The notes under the pieces were generated by a model that was not told where the DNA came from, searched no databases, and saw nothing but the letters and a program-made list of their open reading frames with translations. This document shows, in pieces, positions 22,495 to 32,377 of a stretch of 64,000 bases of DNA (within the stretch, counting starts at the first letter, position 1; each line of letters opens with the position of its first letter). Source of the DNA: Neoechinorhynchus agilis (taxonomy: Eukaryota > Acanthocephala); contig CM121343.1 in the NCBI GenBank assembly GCA_051530055.1, positions 6,324,001 through 6,388,000 of the forward strand, given 5' to 3'. The translations under genes were made by a program, and so were the position numbers.

Positions 22495-22590
22495 GCGGGA
22501 GAACCTTCCTCCTGACCTTCTGCAGACGAGACCGTGTCGCCCGAAAGCATCAACCAAAGACCCACATCGACAGCGATGGGGCGTGCATAC
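22495..22590 (-). mobile_element. L-PDG LINE fragment, zinc-knuckle part
   Basis: On - it reads [20 protein letters not shown], the block that precedes the PDG domain in this LINE family. It joins directly to the end of the 351-bp duplication. Confidence 0.6.
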
Positions 22591-22719
22591 GTTCAATTGC
22601 TAAAACCATTGTTTAGTCATAATTGACTGTGCAGAAAATTGAAACTAAAATTGGCATTTTATCGGCAGACCGCTACTCTTAATTATCCTTGAAATTCTAT
22701 GGCGCCAATAGTGGGTTTG

Positions 22720-24300
22720 TTGGCCTATGTCCGACACTCCAATACGCAGGTGCATTCGATTCCGACCCATGGATGTTTCTTTTGACTGGGGTTTCCTCAT
22801 ACGATCCACTTGCTCTCTCGCTGAAGTAAGAACATCTTTTGGGTCCCCTAACTTCCTGAAAATTCGTTTCAGCTATTGGATTTCATCTGCAGTGAGGGCT
22901 CCTCATTGCGGATATTGCAGGCACGATGCAGAAGGCCTTTGAATATACCAACTATGGGCACTGTTCCACAGTATATAATTATTTGTTTCAGTTGGCTTTC
23001 TGTAGACCGATGTAGTAATTCGTGTTCCATTTTTCTTAATCAACGCATCTAGAAACGGCAACCTTCCATTTCTTATGTTGGCGGTTGAGATGTTCCATGA
23101 ACTCATTAGCACTCTGTTCATCACCGGCCAAATCACGAATATATCATCTACATATTTTTTTTTGTAGAAGACTGGTTTGATCGCATACGATTCCATTGCG
23201 CTTTTTTCAAGTGATCCATGAAGAGATTAGCCAGAACTTGAGCAATAGGTGAACCTATGGCGACGCCCCATTTTTGAACATAATAGATTCCATTGGACTC
23301 AAAACTTCCCGCACAAGTCAACTCAAGCAGATTATTTATGTGTTTTTGGGTCGATTCCCTGAAGAACCGGAAGGATGTGTGGGGTCGCCGAATTCATGGC
23401 ATACATTGGTATAAAGGAGGGATACAACATCAATTGTAAAAATTGTACATTTTTCAGAGATATTGGTATTCCGCAGTTTTTCGACGAATTCCCTCGAATT
23501 CTTCACATTGGCAGCTACTTGTGATGTTGCCTTTGTCAAGCACTTAACCAAAAACTTTCCCAAATCGTAATTGAAACTGGCAGACCATACATCTTCGGAA
23601 TCTTTGGGTCACTTGGATATATCTGTTTATATATTTCTTGGCTTAGCCATCCCTTCCCTTTGCTCTGCTTCAGAAGTTTTATAAGCTTTCACGGACATGA
23701 TTTACAATTTCTCAAGGAATGTAATCGATTAAATCTGGTTCCGCATTTCGCAAGAATGAAGTATCGAGGCACGGCTCAATACAGACGGGATGCACTAAAA
23801 TGTCTTGCTAAATGCTTAAGAGGATTAATCACATCGGAAATCAAGTTCAGATACTGTAAAATTGAGAAAATGCAGAAGACGATAATTACGAGCCCACAAG
23901 AAATTAGGCACATGATTGATGACAATGAGTTTAGTTGGCTAATCATTCGATGCAAAGATACCGCAAGGAAAAAGCTTGTGGTGAAAGTTGAATGTTTGGA
24001 TCGCAAAATCAGAAAACTCAAGGACATATCGTTCAGAGATTGGCAGCGTCGATCAAGTAGGGAGGACACAATACAGAATGGCTTCATTGATAAAATGAAA
24101 AGGTCGTATACTAGTGAGCAAAAGGAAGTGTTGAACTTAGGACTCTACTATGCTCTCACAAAGAAGAGATCGGACAAAAGGGTGTTATTGGATTTAGCGA
24201 AGAATCTCGAAGTAAGCGCAAAGAAAATGGTCACGACTTTTGTGGAAAATGTGGCGATGTCGCAGGTAATAAATGGTGAATTATGCAATTTAGCATGAGC
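22720..24300. mobile_element. Penelope-like retroelement, two parts in opposite orientation
   Basis: On - (about 23600 down to 22900) lie reverse-transcriptase motifs of the Penelope type: TIDVVSLLYTNV, GVAIGSPIAQVLANLFM, KKYVDDIFVIW and GRLPFLDALI with TSVYRKPTETNNY. On + (about 23660-24298) a 212-codon frame matches the N-terminal part of such ORFs, including EQKEVLNLGLYYALTKKRSD. In an intact element the N-terminal part precedes the RT on the same strand; here the two are head to head with the joint near 23640. Partial and inverted copies are common for this family. No GIY-YIG nuclease domain is visible. The copy is dead. Confidence 0.75.
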
Positions 24301-24469
24301 CGCAAAAGGCACAGAAAATTAAAATTTAATTGGTATAGATTGTGTATTGATGGTACAGTTCAAAAATCGCTTAGAAACATTTTTACTATTTTCATGGCTT
24401 TGACAGTTTGTAAGACAAAGATGCTAGATGATTAAGGCAATATAAATATTCTGTTTATTTATGAGCGGC

Positions 24470-25130
24470 AGCACTCAGCTGCCGTCCTGGTGTAACGGTC
24501 GAAGGGACGCATGCAGGGTTCCCCCGTTGCACAGTCAGACTTATGTTTTGTCTAAGGAATGCTCCTGTCCTGGAACGCCAGTGATTCGTCTCAATCTCTT
24601 GGATAATTGCTTGACTAGGTCCTGCGCCGCGGTATCAAACGACCCGAGCGTCTCGATGCCAAAGGGAACAAAATAATGATTTCGACTCAGGTCCCTGTAT
24701 TTAACCTTTTTGCGTTCGTCAGCGGCGGTTGCTGCCCCCCTGGTTTAATAGTGGCGAATTTTATGTTGCTAGCCGCGAGCGTGGCGTCCCACAGAAGACG
24801 GGAATACTGTGACACCGTCCGGTCATCGAGTCGGCAAAGATTGCTCGGCTCTAGGATGTTGGGCGCATTCACAATATTCAGGGCACGACTAAGATTTGCG
24901 TTCACTTCGGCGTATCGTGAGTACCTTCCGCCTGATTGCCAATAGACGAGACCATGGCCTTCCGACGGTTCCACGGTCGCTCCGCAACGGCAGCGATGGG
25001 ATGTCGGTATTCCAACTCTCAAGGACACCGCAATCCTTACTGTCTCGTCGGAGAGAAGGATATCCACATAAGCGATTGGGATAGCGTCGAGCCAAGCACC
25101 CGATTCTCTTGTAGAGACTGCCACTAATCG
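24470..25130 (-). mobile_element. L-PDG LINE C-terminal copy
   Basis: The - frame starting at 25124 carries AVSTRESGAWLDAIPIAY, RIAVSLRVGIPTSHRCRCG, EGHGLVYW and ILEPSNLCRLDDR, the order seen in this LINE family. Degraded near the PDG motif; the HFVPF-like part lies in a broken frame toward 24470. Confidence 0.7.
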
Positions 25131-26874
25131 AGTTCAGTCCACCAGGTCACGAGAATCTGAAATTAAAGAGTCATGAATTCTCGCTATCAGGCGCGAGTGT
25201 CAAACTGATTGTTTGTAACCATTGACGGGTACCTGCTCGCTGCCTGAATCTCTACACCAAAGATTAAGCGCATCCACGAAATCTTTGTCCAAAGTGTAAT
25301 TCTCGTCAAGAACGGATTGAACTACTTTGCGGGTCAGGTTGTGGAAATCGTTCACGATAGTTTGCCACTAAAATGTCGCATTTTGCAGCATTCAATTCAC
25401 TGCCAATTTTCGCCGTCTCCTTCACGAGTGTCTCCAAATCGCGCAGTACTTCGGAAAGTTACTTCCGAGCATGGCATCATCCGAGTAAGAGCCGTTAAAA
25501 CTGGACTGGAGAGAGTGCGCGACGGGATTGACTGCGAGCGAGAAGGCTATTGGACCCAAAGGATCCCAGGAGTATAATGATCTAGAATAAATGGATTTTT
25601 GGAAAATATCAAGATCAAATTTTTTTGTCGATATGTGAGTAGGTACCGGAGTAAATGATTATTGTACACAAGTCTTCACCTGATAAATAATTTTTTTTAT
25701 GAAAGACGTTCTGCGAATCTCGTCGGGTTCATAATTAGTTTGTTAGTTATTAAAAGGACGGCATCTCGAAGATTCTTTTAATGGCAAATTGATCATGAAC
25801 CCGACGAGGCTCGCAGAACGTCTTTAATAAAAAAATTATTTACCGGGTGAAGACTTCTAAACAATAATCCTATTCAATTTTTTAGCAAACCTTCGAAGCA
25901 CTCATCATAAAGCCAAAAATAACTCAATTCGAAGACTATTAAAATTGTTTAAGGATTGAATTATTCGCCTTGAAAAATTGCAGGAGCTTTATTAAATTCG
26001 ATATTACTTCACAAATCACTTCGATGAGAAGATCGTTTTTCTGTTCGCGAAAACTGAACTGCGAATCATTAATCCGTATTAAGAATTTCTTTATCCATCA
26101 AGATGCCTTCTTTCTCGGCTAAGACTTGAACGTGCTTCCAACCGAGTGCCGTAAAATCTTCTTCCATGATTCTTGTGCTCCACATTACCAAATCGTGGAT
26201 GTCATTGCGGAATTAAGAAAACCTCGTCAATCCTGCGGTTGAATACGTAAAATCCACTTTCGAGTGCGGCTTACGATGCAGGAAGCGTTAATGTAAGTTC
26301 GCCCCTTGTACGAAAAGCATTGAGCAGCGTTTGCGGATTCATCAATCTAAGACAATAAAGTCTGATATTTAAAAACGGTTTTGTCAAATAAAATCCCAAT
26401 TTTTCCGATATCACTTAACACCACGGATTTTATGGCCGATGTAATTCGACGACGAAAGCCAATAACCCAACCGGTTCCCCTCAATGCTTTTACCTTTTCG
26501 CTAAGAGTATTCTCACACTTTAAAACCTCCGAAATTCAAGTCTTCTAACCTTGGTGCTGCCTTATCGGACAAATCGAGAAAAAAATGGATTATTTCATTC
26601 AGTGAAAAAAGTTTTATTCGTTTGACATGATTTTTTTTCTTACAAATCGATTTCCTCTTAATAGGTATTGTTTTCTGGCTAATTTTAAAATCTGATTGTT
26701 CATTTCATTTATTTCCAAAAAACCTTGATTAAAAACCAATCGGCAGTTTTAGAAAGATAAAAAAAATTAATTTTAATTTCTTCACCACATAAAACAACCA
26801 AAATATGAACAGTTCAATTTTCTACAAACAAATCTTAATAGATATAACGTCATATCCTTCGTTCCGGCTGATCG
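25131..26874. other. Repeat-rich intergenic region
   Basis: Apart from the FB1 element (25669-25859) and a copy of the ATGAACAGTTCAAT repeat near 26760-26830, no gene is seen. The 86-codon frame at 25317-25577 has no recognisable features and may be decayed LINE sequence. Confidence 0.45.
25669..25859. mobile_element. FB1 foldback element, full palindrome
   Basis: Arms run from AAGTCTTCACC to GGTGAAGACTTCTAA and include AAAGACGTTCTGCGAA on one side and TTCGCAGAACGTCTTT in related form on the other. Same flank (GATATGTGAGT) as the copy at 14091. Confidence 0.8.
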
Positions 26875-29024
26875 ATGATCTCCATCTTAAAGTTTACTAA
26901 ATTCGGTCTTATCGGCAAACGATGTGCATCGACGTTTGACTTGGCCGTAATTGGATCCGGCCCTGGTGGATATGTCGCTGCTATAAAGGCTGCTCAACTC
27001 GGTCTAAAAACTGCATGTATCGAGAAATATGAGAATTTGGGAGGAACATGCTTAAATGTGGGTTGTATCCCATCCAAGTCTCTTCTTCATAATTCTCACT
27101 TGTATTATCTCGCGAGAACGGGTGATCTAGCCAAACGTGGAATTGTGCAAACTGGAGCAGCCGATGGATTTAAAGTTGATTTAAAAGCGATGATGGCCCA
27201 AAAGGCGGCGGCGGTGTCCGGTCTTACTTCTGGCGTTAATATTCTATTCAAAGCTAACAAGGTTAATCGATTCCATGGATTTGCTGAAATCATCTCTCCA
27301 AATAAAATCAAGATAAGTAAAGAAGGTAACGAAGATGTCATCGAATCCAAGAAAATAATTATAGCTGCTGGGTCCGTGGTCACTCCACTTCAGGGTTTCA
27401 CGTTTGATGAGGAGAAAATTATCTCATCCACCGGTGCACTTTCGCTGGCTCGCATCCCTAAACATTTGGTTATAATAGGAGCTGGCGTAATTGGAGTTGA
27501 ATTTGGATCTGTTTGGTCCAGGTTAGGATCTAAGGTTACATGTGTTGAATTCCTTGATAGAATCGGAGGTAGCAACATCGATGCTGAGATATCACAAAAT
27601 GTTCAAAGAATTCTCACAAAGCAAGGTCTTAAATTTAAACTTAAGAGTAAAGTAGTCGGCGCAGAAATCAACGGAGACAATATAACAGTTAAAGTTGAAC
27701 CGCGGGATGGTGGTGAAGCCCAGTTTATCGATTGCGATACCGTTTTGGTTTGTGTTGGTCGCAAACCCGCAACCACGGGTATCGGTTTGGACAAGCTTGG
27801 GGTTAAAGTTGATAACGCTGGAAGGATTGAAGTGGATAGTAATTTTAAAACCAATGTAGACTCAATATACGTCACAGATTGTGATAGATTTTACCTTTAA
27901 TTGTTGCTTTTTTAGAGGATAACGAAGTGAAATATGCTTTATTCGTCGACGAATTCAATAGAAAGCAATATTTCTTGAATTATTGTCTTTGCTGGAAAAG
28001 ATACTCAATTTTGGTATTTTTGCCACCCAGGATTTAAATTCACTGATTTATTTCTCGGATAATTCCGACATTATCCCAAGGTTTGCAACTGTTTAAGTGT
28101 TTCATTCGTCGACGAATTCAGTAGAAAGCAATATTTCTTGGATTATTATCTCCGGGGGAAGAAATGCTTTCTTTTGGTAGCTTTTCCACTCCGGGGGTGT
28201 AAATTCACATCGGCAAGGTTATGTCTGTTAATAGTTTGTCGTTACCGCTTAATTCTGAATATTAACGAATTGCGATGGACGTTATCTTATTTTTATATGC
28301 ATGCGCTTTTCAATTTCATTATTGATACTGAATAAACCACTCAAATAACCTTAATTCCATTAAGTATTTAGATTGTTTTATGTAGAAGTGAGGCTTTTTG
28401 CACGGCTTTCCCTTGACACAAAAAAGTAATCAGCCGTATAAAAGGCTTGATTTCAAGACCAAATAAATGTAACCGGCTTTAAATTATGTTCGATAAAGCC
28501 CGATTTCACTACTACGTTTTGCATCACAATCTGTGTAAGACGCGATTGGCGACTGTATTCGAGGACCGATGCTTGCACATAAAGCCGAAGATGAAGGAAT
28601 CACATGCGTTGATCACATCGTTTCTGGAAATAACGTTCATCTGAACTACGATGCGATTCCAAGTGTGATTTATACCCACCCTGAAGTTGCGTGGGTTGGA
28701 AAGACCGAAAGTGAATGTCGCGAAATGGGTATCAAATACAAGGTGGGGAAATTTCCTATGATGGCCAATAGTAGAGCCAAGACAATCGGTGAGACCGATG
28801 GATTTGTTAAAGTTTTATCCGATGCCTCAACGGGCTCACTCATTGGGGCTCATATTGTCAACTCAGTTGCCGGTGAACTTATCAACGAGGCTGTTTTGGC
28901 AATAGAGATGAAAGCTGATTGCGGGGAGATCGCAAGGGCTTGCCATGCTCATCCGACTTGGTCAGAATCATTCAAGGAGGCTTGTATGGCAGCTTATTAT
29001 GGGAAATCGATCAATTTCGGTTAG
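26875..29024 (+). CDS. DLD: Mitochondrial dihydrolipoyl dehydrogenase (E3)
   Basis: Reoxidises dihydrolipoamide in the pyruvate, 2-oxoglutarate and branched-chain dehydrogenase complexes and in glycine cleavage, passing electrons through FAD to NAD+. The N-terminus ([20 protein letters not shown]) fits a mitochondrial presequence. FAD site VIGSGPGGY, redox disulfide [18 protein letters not shown] site [12 protein letters not shown], dimer-interface HPEVAWVG and catalytic [10 protein letters not shown] are all present. The best in-frame model is join(26875..27880, 28540..29024), 496 aa, close to the usual ~509. The expected text at the junction is IYAIGDC; the obvious donor after ATATAC breaks the frame, whereas GATT|GTGATAG joined to GTGTAAG|ACGCG keeps it but adds four residues (VTDY) before AIGD. 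Both splice sites lie at transposon-like inverted repeats. The 659-nt intron also contains satellite sequence. Confidence 0.9.
27873..28535. mobile_element. TIR element filling the DLD intron, with satellite units inside
   Basis: CACAGATTGTGAT (27873-27885) and its exact complement ATCACAATCTGTG (28523-28535) bound the intron. ACG lies just outside both ends (ATACG and AAGACG), a possible 3-bp target duplication. Inside, about 27930-28210 holds two units of the satellite also found at 34480-35160, in opposite orientation (CGTCGACGAATTCAATAG). Confidence 0.6.
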
Positions 29025-30150
29025 ACTTACAGCTCTAAAAATATATCTCTTGGTAGCGTTAGAGTCTGTTTTTAGAAAAGGCCGTATTGTGTGCTTTTGT
29101 ATTAAACGCAGTGGATGAAATTTTTGATTCATACAAAAGCTCTGCGTCCTCGACACGACCTTCGGAAAGTTCAAATTCTCATCGCATCATCTTCAAAAAT
29201 AGTTTTAGCTGGGATTTTATTGCCCAATTATTTTAGATTCATGCGGGAAACTCAGAACATGTGAATAACTCGTGCTCAGTGTTTCCGTCGATTTTGAAAG
29301 TCTTAATGACCGGGGAGCGCTCGGCAGCTCGGCACTCTCTCTGCTCCAGGATCTCTCGAAGAAATTGAGAGAGGCAACCGGAGACTCAAGGGCAGGCGTA
29401 TTCCTTCGACAAAATATCTCGCTCGAAGTACAACGAGGCAATGCTGCTAGCGTGATAGCGACAACCGAAGAAGGAGCGAAGCTCCAATTTTGCCGACGGT
29501 GGTGATTGAACGTTTTGTACTTTATTAATTAACAAAAAAATGTTTTCAGCTCAAGTGGCAGTCAAATACTTTATAGATTATTATTGTACTAGTCGGAAAT
29601 ATGCCTTGAATGAAGATCCTGCACATCGAGTCAATCCACAACTTGCGACAGTCAACGAAAAGTGAACGAACGTTGTTTAAATTCTAACTGCGCCTCATGC
29701 TTACACAACGAGTGGAAATAATTAAGATCGTTTTAGGATCCCAATAGATGGGTTCGAGCTGGAATGGGAGAAAAGGCACTTTTTATTTATCTAAAAATCA
29801 TTGATTCGTGTTTAAAATATTTATAAGCATGAAAGTATGGAATCATTTCGGAATTTTGAGAAGTTATAAATGACGGGGAGCGAGAATTCTTTATGAAGTC
29901 ACTAAAGCAATCAAAAACATAAAGGTAATTCTACTTACTAATGTTTTATCGATGTAATTCTAGAATTCCCAATGCTCGAAGTTCACTTGCTCGACATTAA
30001 GAGCGAATGTCTCTAGCAATTCAATAGAAAGGAAACTAGTTCGCTGTCAGGATCGCTACTCTCGCGCAATTCGATTTTATTGTCGATTACAAGCTCATGT
30101 GAACCATTATTTTCTTTTGCTGGAATTTAGGGTGCGTGGTTGCTTCGGGC
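29025..30150. other. Intergenic between DLD and U6, LINE fragment inside
   Basis: The DLD 3' flank and a LINE fragment (29310-29505); otherwise nothing recognised. Confidence 0.5.
29310..29505 (+). mobile_element. L-PDG LINE extreme 3' fragment
   Basis: Encodes SLLQDLSKKLREATGDSRAG and SLEVQRGNAASVIATTEE, almost identical in sequence to the end of the 20835-21395 copy but on the other strand. The high identity suggests a recent common source. Confidence 0.75.
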
Positions 30151-30153
30151 AGT

Positions 30154-30257
30154 GGTTCCTTCGGCGCCGAACATACTAAAATCGGAACGATACAGAGAAG
30201 ATTAGCATGGCCCCTGCGCAAGGATGACACGCAAAATCGTGAAGCGTTCCATATTTT
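30154..30257 (+). ncRNA. U6 spliceosomal snRNA
   Basis: Contains the invariant core: ATACTAAAAT, then CGGAACGATACAGAGAAGAT, TTAGCATGGCCCCTGCGCAA, GGATGACACGCAAAATCGTG and AAGCGTTCCATATTTT. ACAGAGA pairs with the 5' splice site and AGC with U2 in the active spliceosome. The 5' hairpin is GGTTCC-TTCGGCG-CCGAAC, short as in Caenorhabditis U6 rather than the vertebrate form. Termination at TTTT fits RNA polymerase III. A similar TTGCTTCGGGCAG stretch lies just upstream, so the exact 5' end is uncertain. I see no clear TATA box 25-30 bp upstream, so a pseudogene copy cannot be excluded, although the core is nearly perfect. Confidence 0.85.
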
Positions 30258-30259
30258 CT

Positions 30260-31229
30260 GAGGACTCAAAGTTGAATATGATTAGAAGTCTTTTATTTAG
30301 CTATTCTCACTCAACCACCACAATTTCTTCCACATATCGCTCCCTTTTCACACGAGCATAGCACTCGTCGTTTCATCCTCCCTCAACCTTGCACCTCCAT
30401 ATATCTACGCTCCTTTTTCCATGCTGCCAAATCTTCTCTCGGATATCATAACTTGAAATGAACCGGAGGAAAGACCCAACATTACAAGCACTCCTGCAAG
30501 CAATAAGCTCCAATTCCCAACCCAACCGAATATTCTCAATCGAATGGACACATCCTCACCCGAACGAACCGTCCCCGACTGGATAGTTCTTACCCGAATA
30601 GACATCCCTCCGATCAGATATTACCTCCCGAACGGACATCCATCGACCGCATATTCCCATATTAACGGATGAGGACCCAAAATGTACATGGGTCCTCCTA
30701 ACCTTTTGTATTTTCAATCACCAACCTTCCTAACCTGATTAGATATTTTCTCGCTCGAGCGGACCTGTTATAGACTCCAAAATCAACTGTCACATTCATT
30801 AAAAAAATCAGAATTCTAGTGTTCATGGGGATCCAAAGGTACATGGGTTCTACTCTTTTGGCTTTAATAAAACGTGTTATTATTGTGCGTTCTCTCTATT
30901 AAAAAACCGGAAACACACTTAACTACGCAATCGGATTTAGGAAATGGAATCGTTCTTTCGCCAGCCACTTTTCCCATTTCAGCTAATTGAAAAATAGGTT
31001 GGCTTTAATACCAACTCGACCCCTAACGCCTTATAATATTTTGTGTTGAAGAAATTAGGCCCATGTACCTTTTCCGCGTTCAAAATGAACGAGAATTCAT
31101 TTTGTTCAAAAATAAAAGGATGGAAGCTCACTAGGTAATTTTAAAATTAAATGTAACCGTTCAAATATAACTAGATTGAGCACAACGATTTCTTACCACA
31201 ATCAAGAAAAATGAGTTTCATAGTAAATG
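30260..31229. other. Intergenic, no gene seen
   Basis: A C-rich, irregularly repetitive stretch (about 30300-30660, with CGAACGGACATCC-like phrases) lies beside U6. No coding frame is supported. Confidence 0.45.
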
Positions 31230-31566
31230 TTAATCACTCACATCAAAGTCATTAAATCGGATAAATGGGGAATCACAGTGACTTCTTACAAGTGGGTATT
31301 TAAAAGGGCTGTCATTGAATGTATCGAAATTAAATTCCGCGTTACCAAGTTCCATCAACCGTAGAGCATCTGAACATTCCATTGTGAAATCCAACGCCAA
31401 CTTCAAACTCAGGAAATTGGATCGATATAAATTATTCGTAGCAGTAGTTGCGTAATCAATCATCGATAGCAGAAAATCACGTTCACCTACCCGACGCGTA
31501 ACCCGTGCGTACCGAACTCCATAAAAAGTAACGATCCATCTCGCTCGACTAAGTATGTGGAATTTT
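31230..31566 (-). CDS. Unidentified exon, - strand
   Basis: Open from about 31587 to the stop at 31230, longer than the part after the first ATG (31463). The likely exon starts at an AG near 31548 and reads RARWIVTFYGVRYARVTRR, then FLLSMIDYATTATNNLYRS and LALDFTMECSDALRLMEL, ending FNDFDVSD. No family recognised. It lies downstream of APC8 on the same strand and could be that gene's last exon: its A/L helix spacing is not unlike the last TPR helices of CDC23, but the match is weak. It may instead belong to a separate small gene. Confidence 0.35.
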
Positions 31567-31639
31567 AGAGATTTACGACTTTATTTGAATTCATTTAATC
31601 CAAGAGAATTCCCGATCTAACTTAAGAGCTACATTAAAC

Positions 31640-31735
31640 CACTTGTATTTTAGAACTGATGATAATGAACCCCTTAAGAGGTTCGAAACGTCTATAATAA
31701 ATAATCATTTACCGGGTGAAGACTTCTAAACAATA
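31640..31735 (+). repeat. FB1 foldback arm with hammerhead-like core
   Basis: CTGATGA at 31656-31662, then UAAU, a GAACC-loop-GGTTC stem, then GAAACGTC from 31685. The end CCGGGTGAAGACTTCTAAAC matches the ends of the full FB1 elements. Confidence 0.6.
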
Positions 31736-32068
31736 ATTCCAATTACATTAAATGTTTTATATACCGAATTTTCTTGCCAAAAAGTCGTAAAATATTCATG
31801 GCGGCGTGTCCGGAAACCAAAACGGATATTATATTTCACGAAAAGCACGGCAAAAAATACTCGACTTGCCGTATACATTCATTTGATCATTTTACGGAAA
31901 ACACGTTGAGAGCATACATCCGAATCCGTAAAATGATGCAAAATTTCTGTTAGATTGGGCTTATCATGCAAAAATCGATTTCCTTGTAAATAATTCTCAT
32001 TCGCTTCCTAGTTTATACATAACGCATAAAATATTTTGAATACATAAAATGATTTAAAAATATGTGAT

Positions 32069-32377
32069 TTGAATGCTGATAAGAAATTCTTAAACGCAAA
32101 TTCAATGTGTGTAGGAGCGATTAAGGACCATTACGGCTTATGTTATACACACGAATGTATAATGCACGAGATCACTATTTTGAGCATATTGTCTAAGATA
32201 TTTCCTAAAGAAACGATATCCAATGTTCATGTCTCCTGTCTTCCAAAAAGTAACTCCCAACCTTGGTACAATGAATTTGTTGGTATTACTATCGTCAGTG
32301 AACGCCTGCGCGTAAAATTTAATAGCCGAATTAAAATTCTCTAAACGTCTCAGTGGATGTCAAAGTACTTCCGCCGA
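32069..32377. other. Stretch open on both strands, coding status unclear
   Basis: On + 91 codons are open (HYGLCYTHECIMHEITILSI and more), but there is no ATG start. On - a frame is open from an acceptor-like GCGCAG near 32322 for about 53 codons (TFWKTGDMNIGYRFFRKYL). Neither matches a family. The - frame would be in phase with a donor at the end of the last APC8 exon, but it does not resemble the CDC23 C-terminus. Confidence 0.25.
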
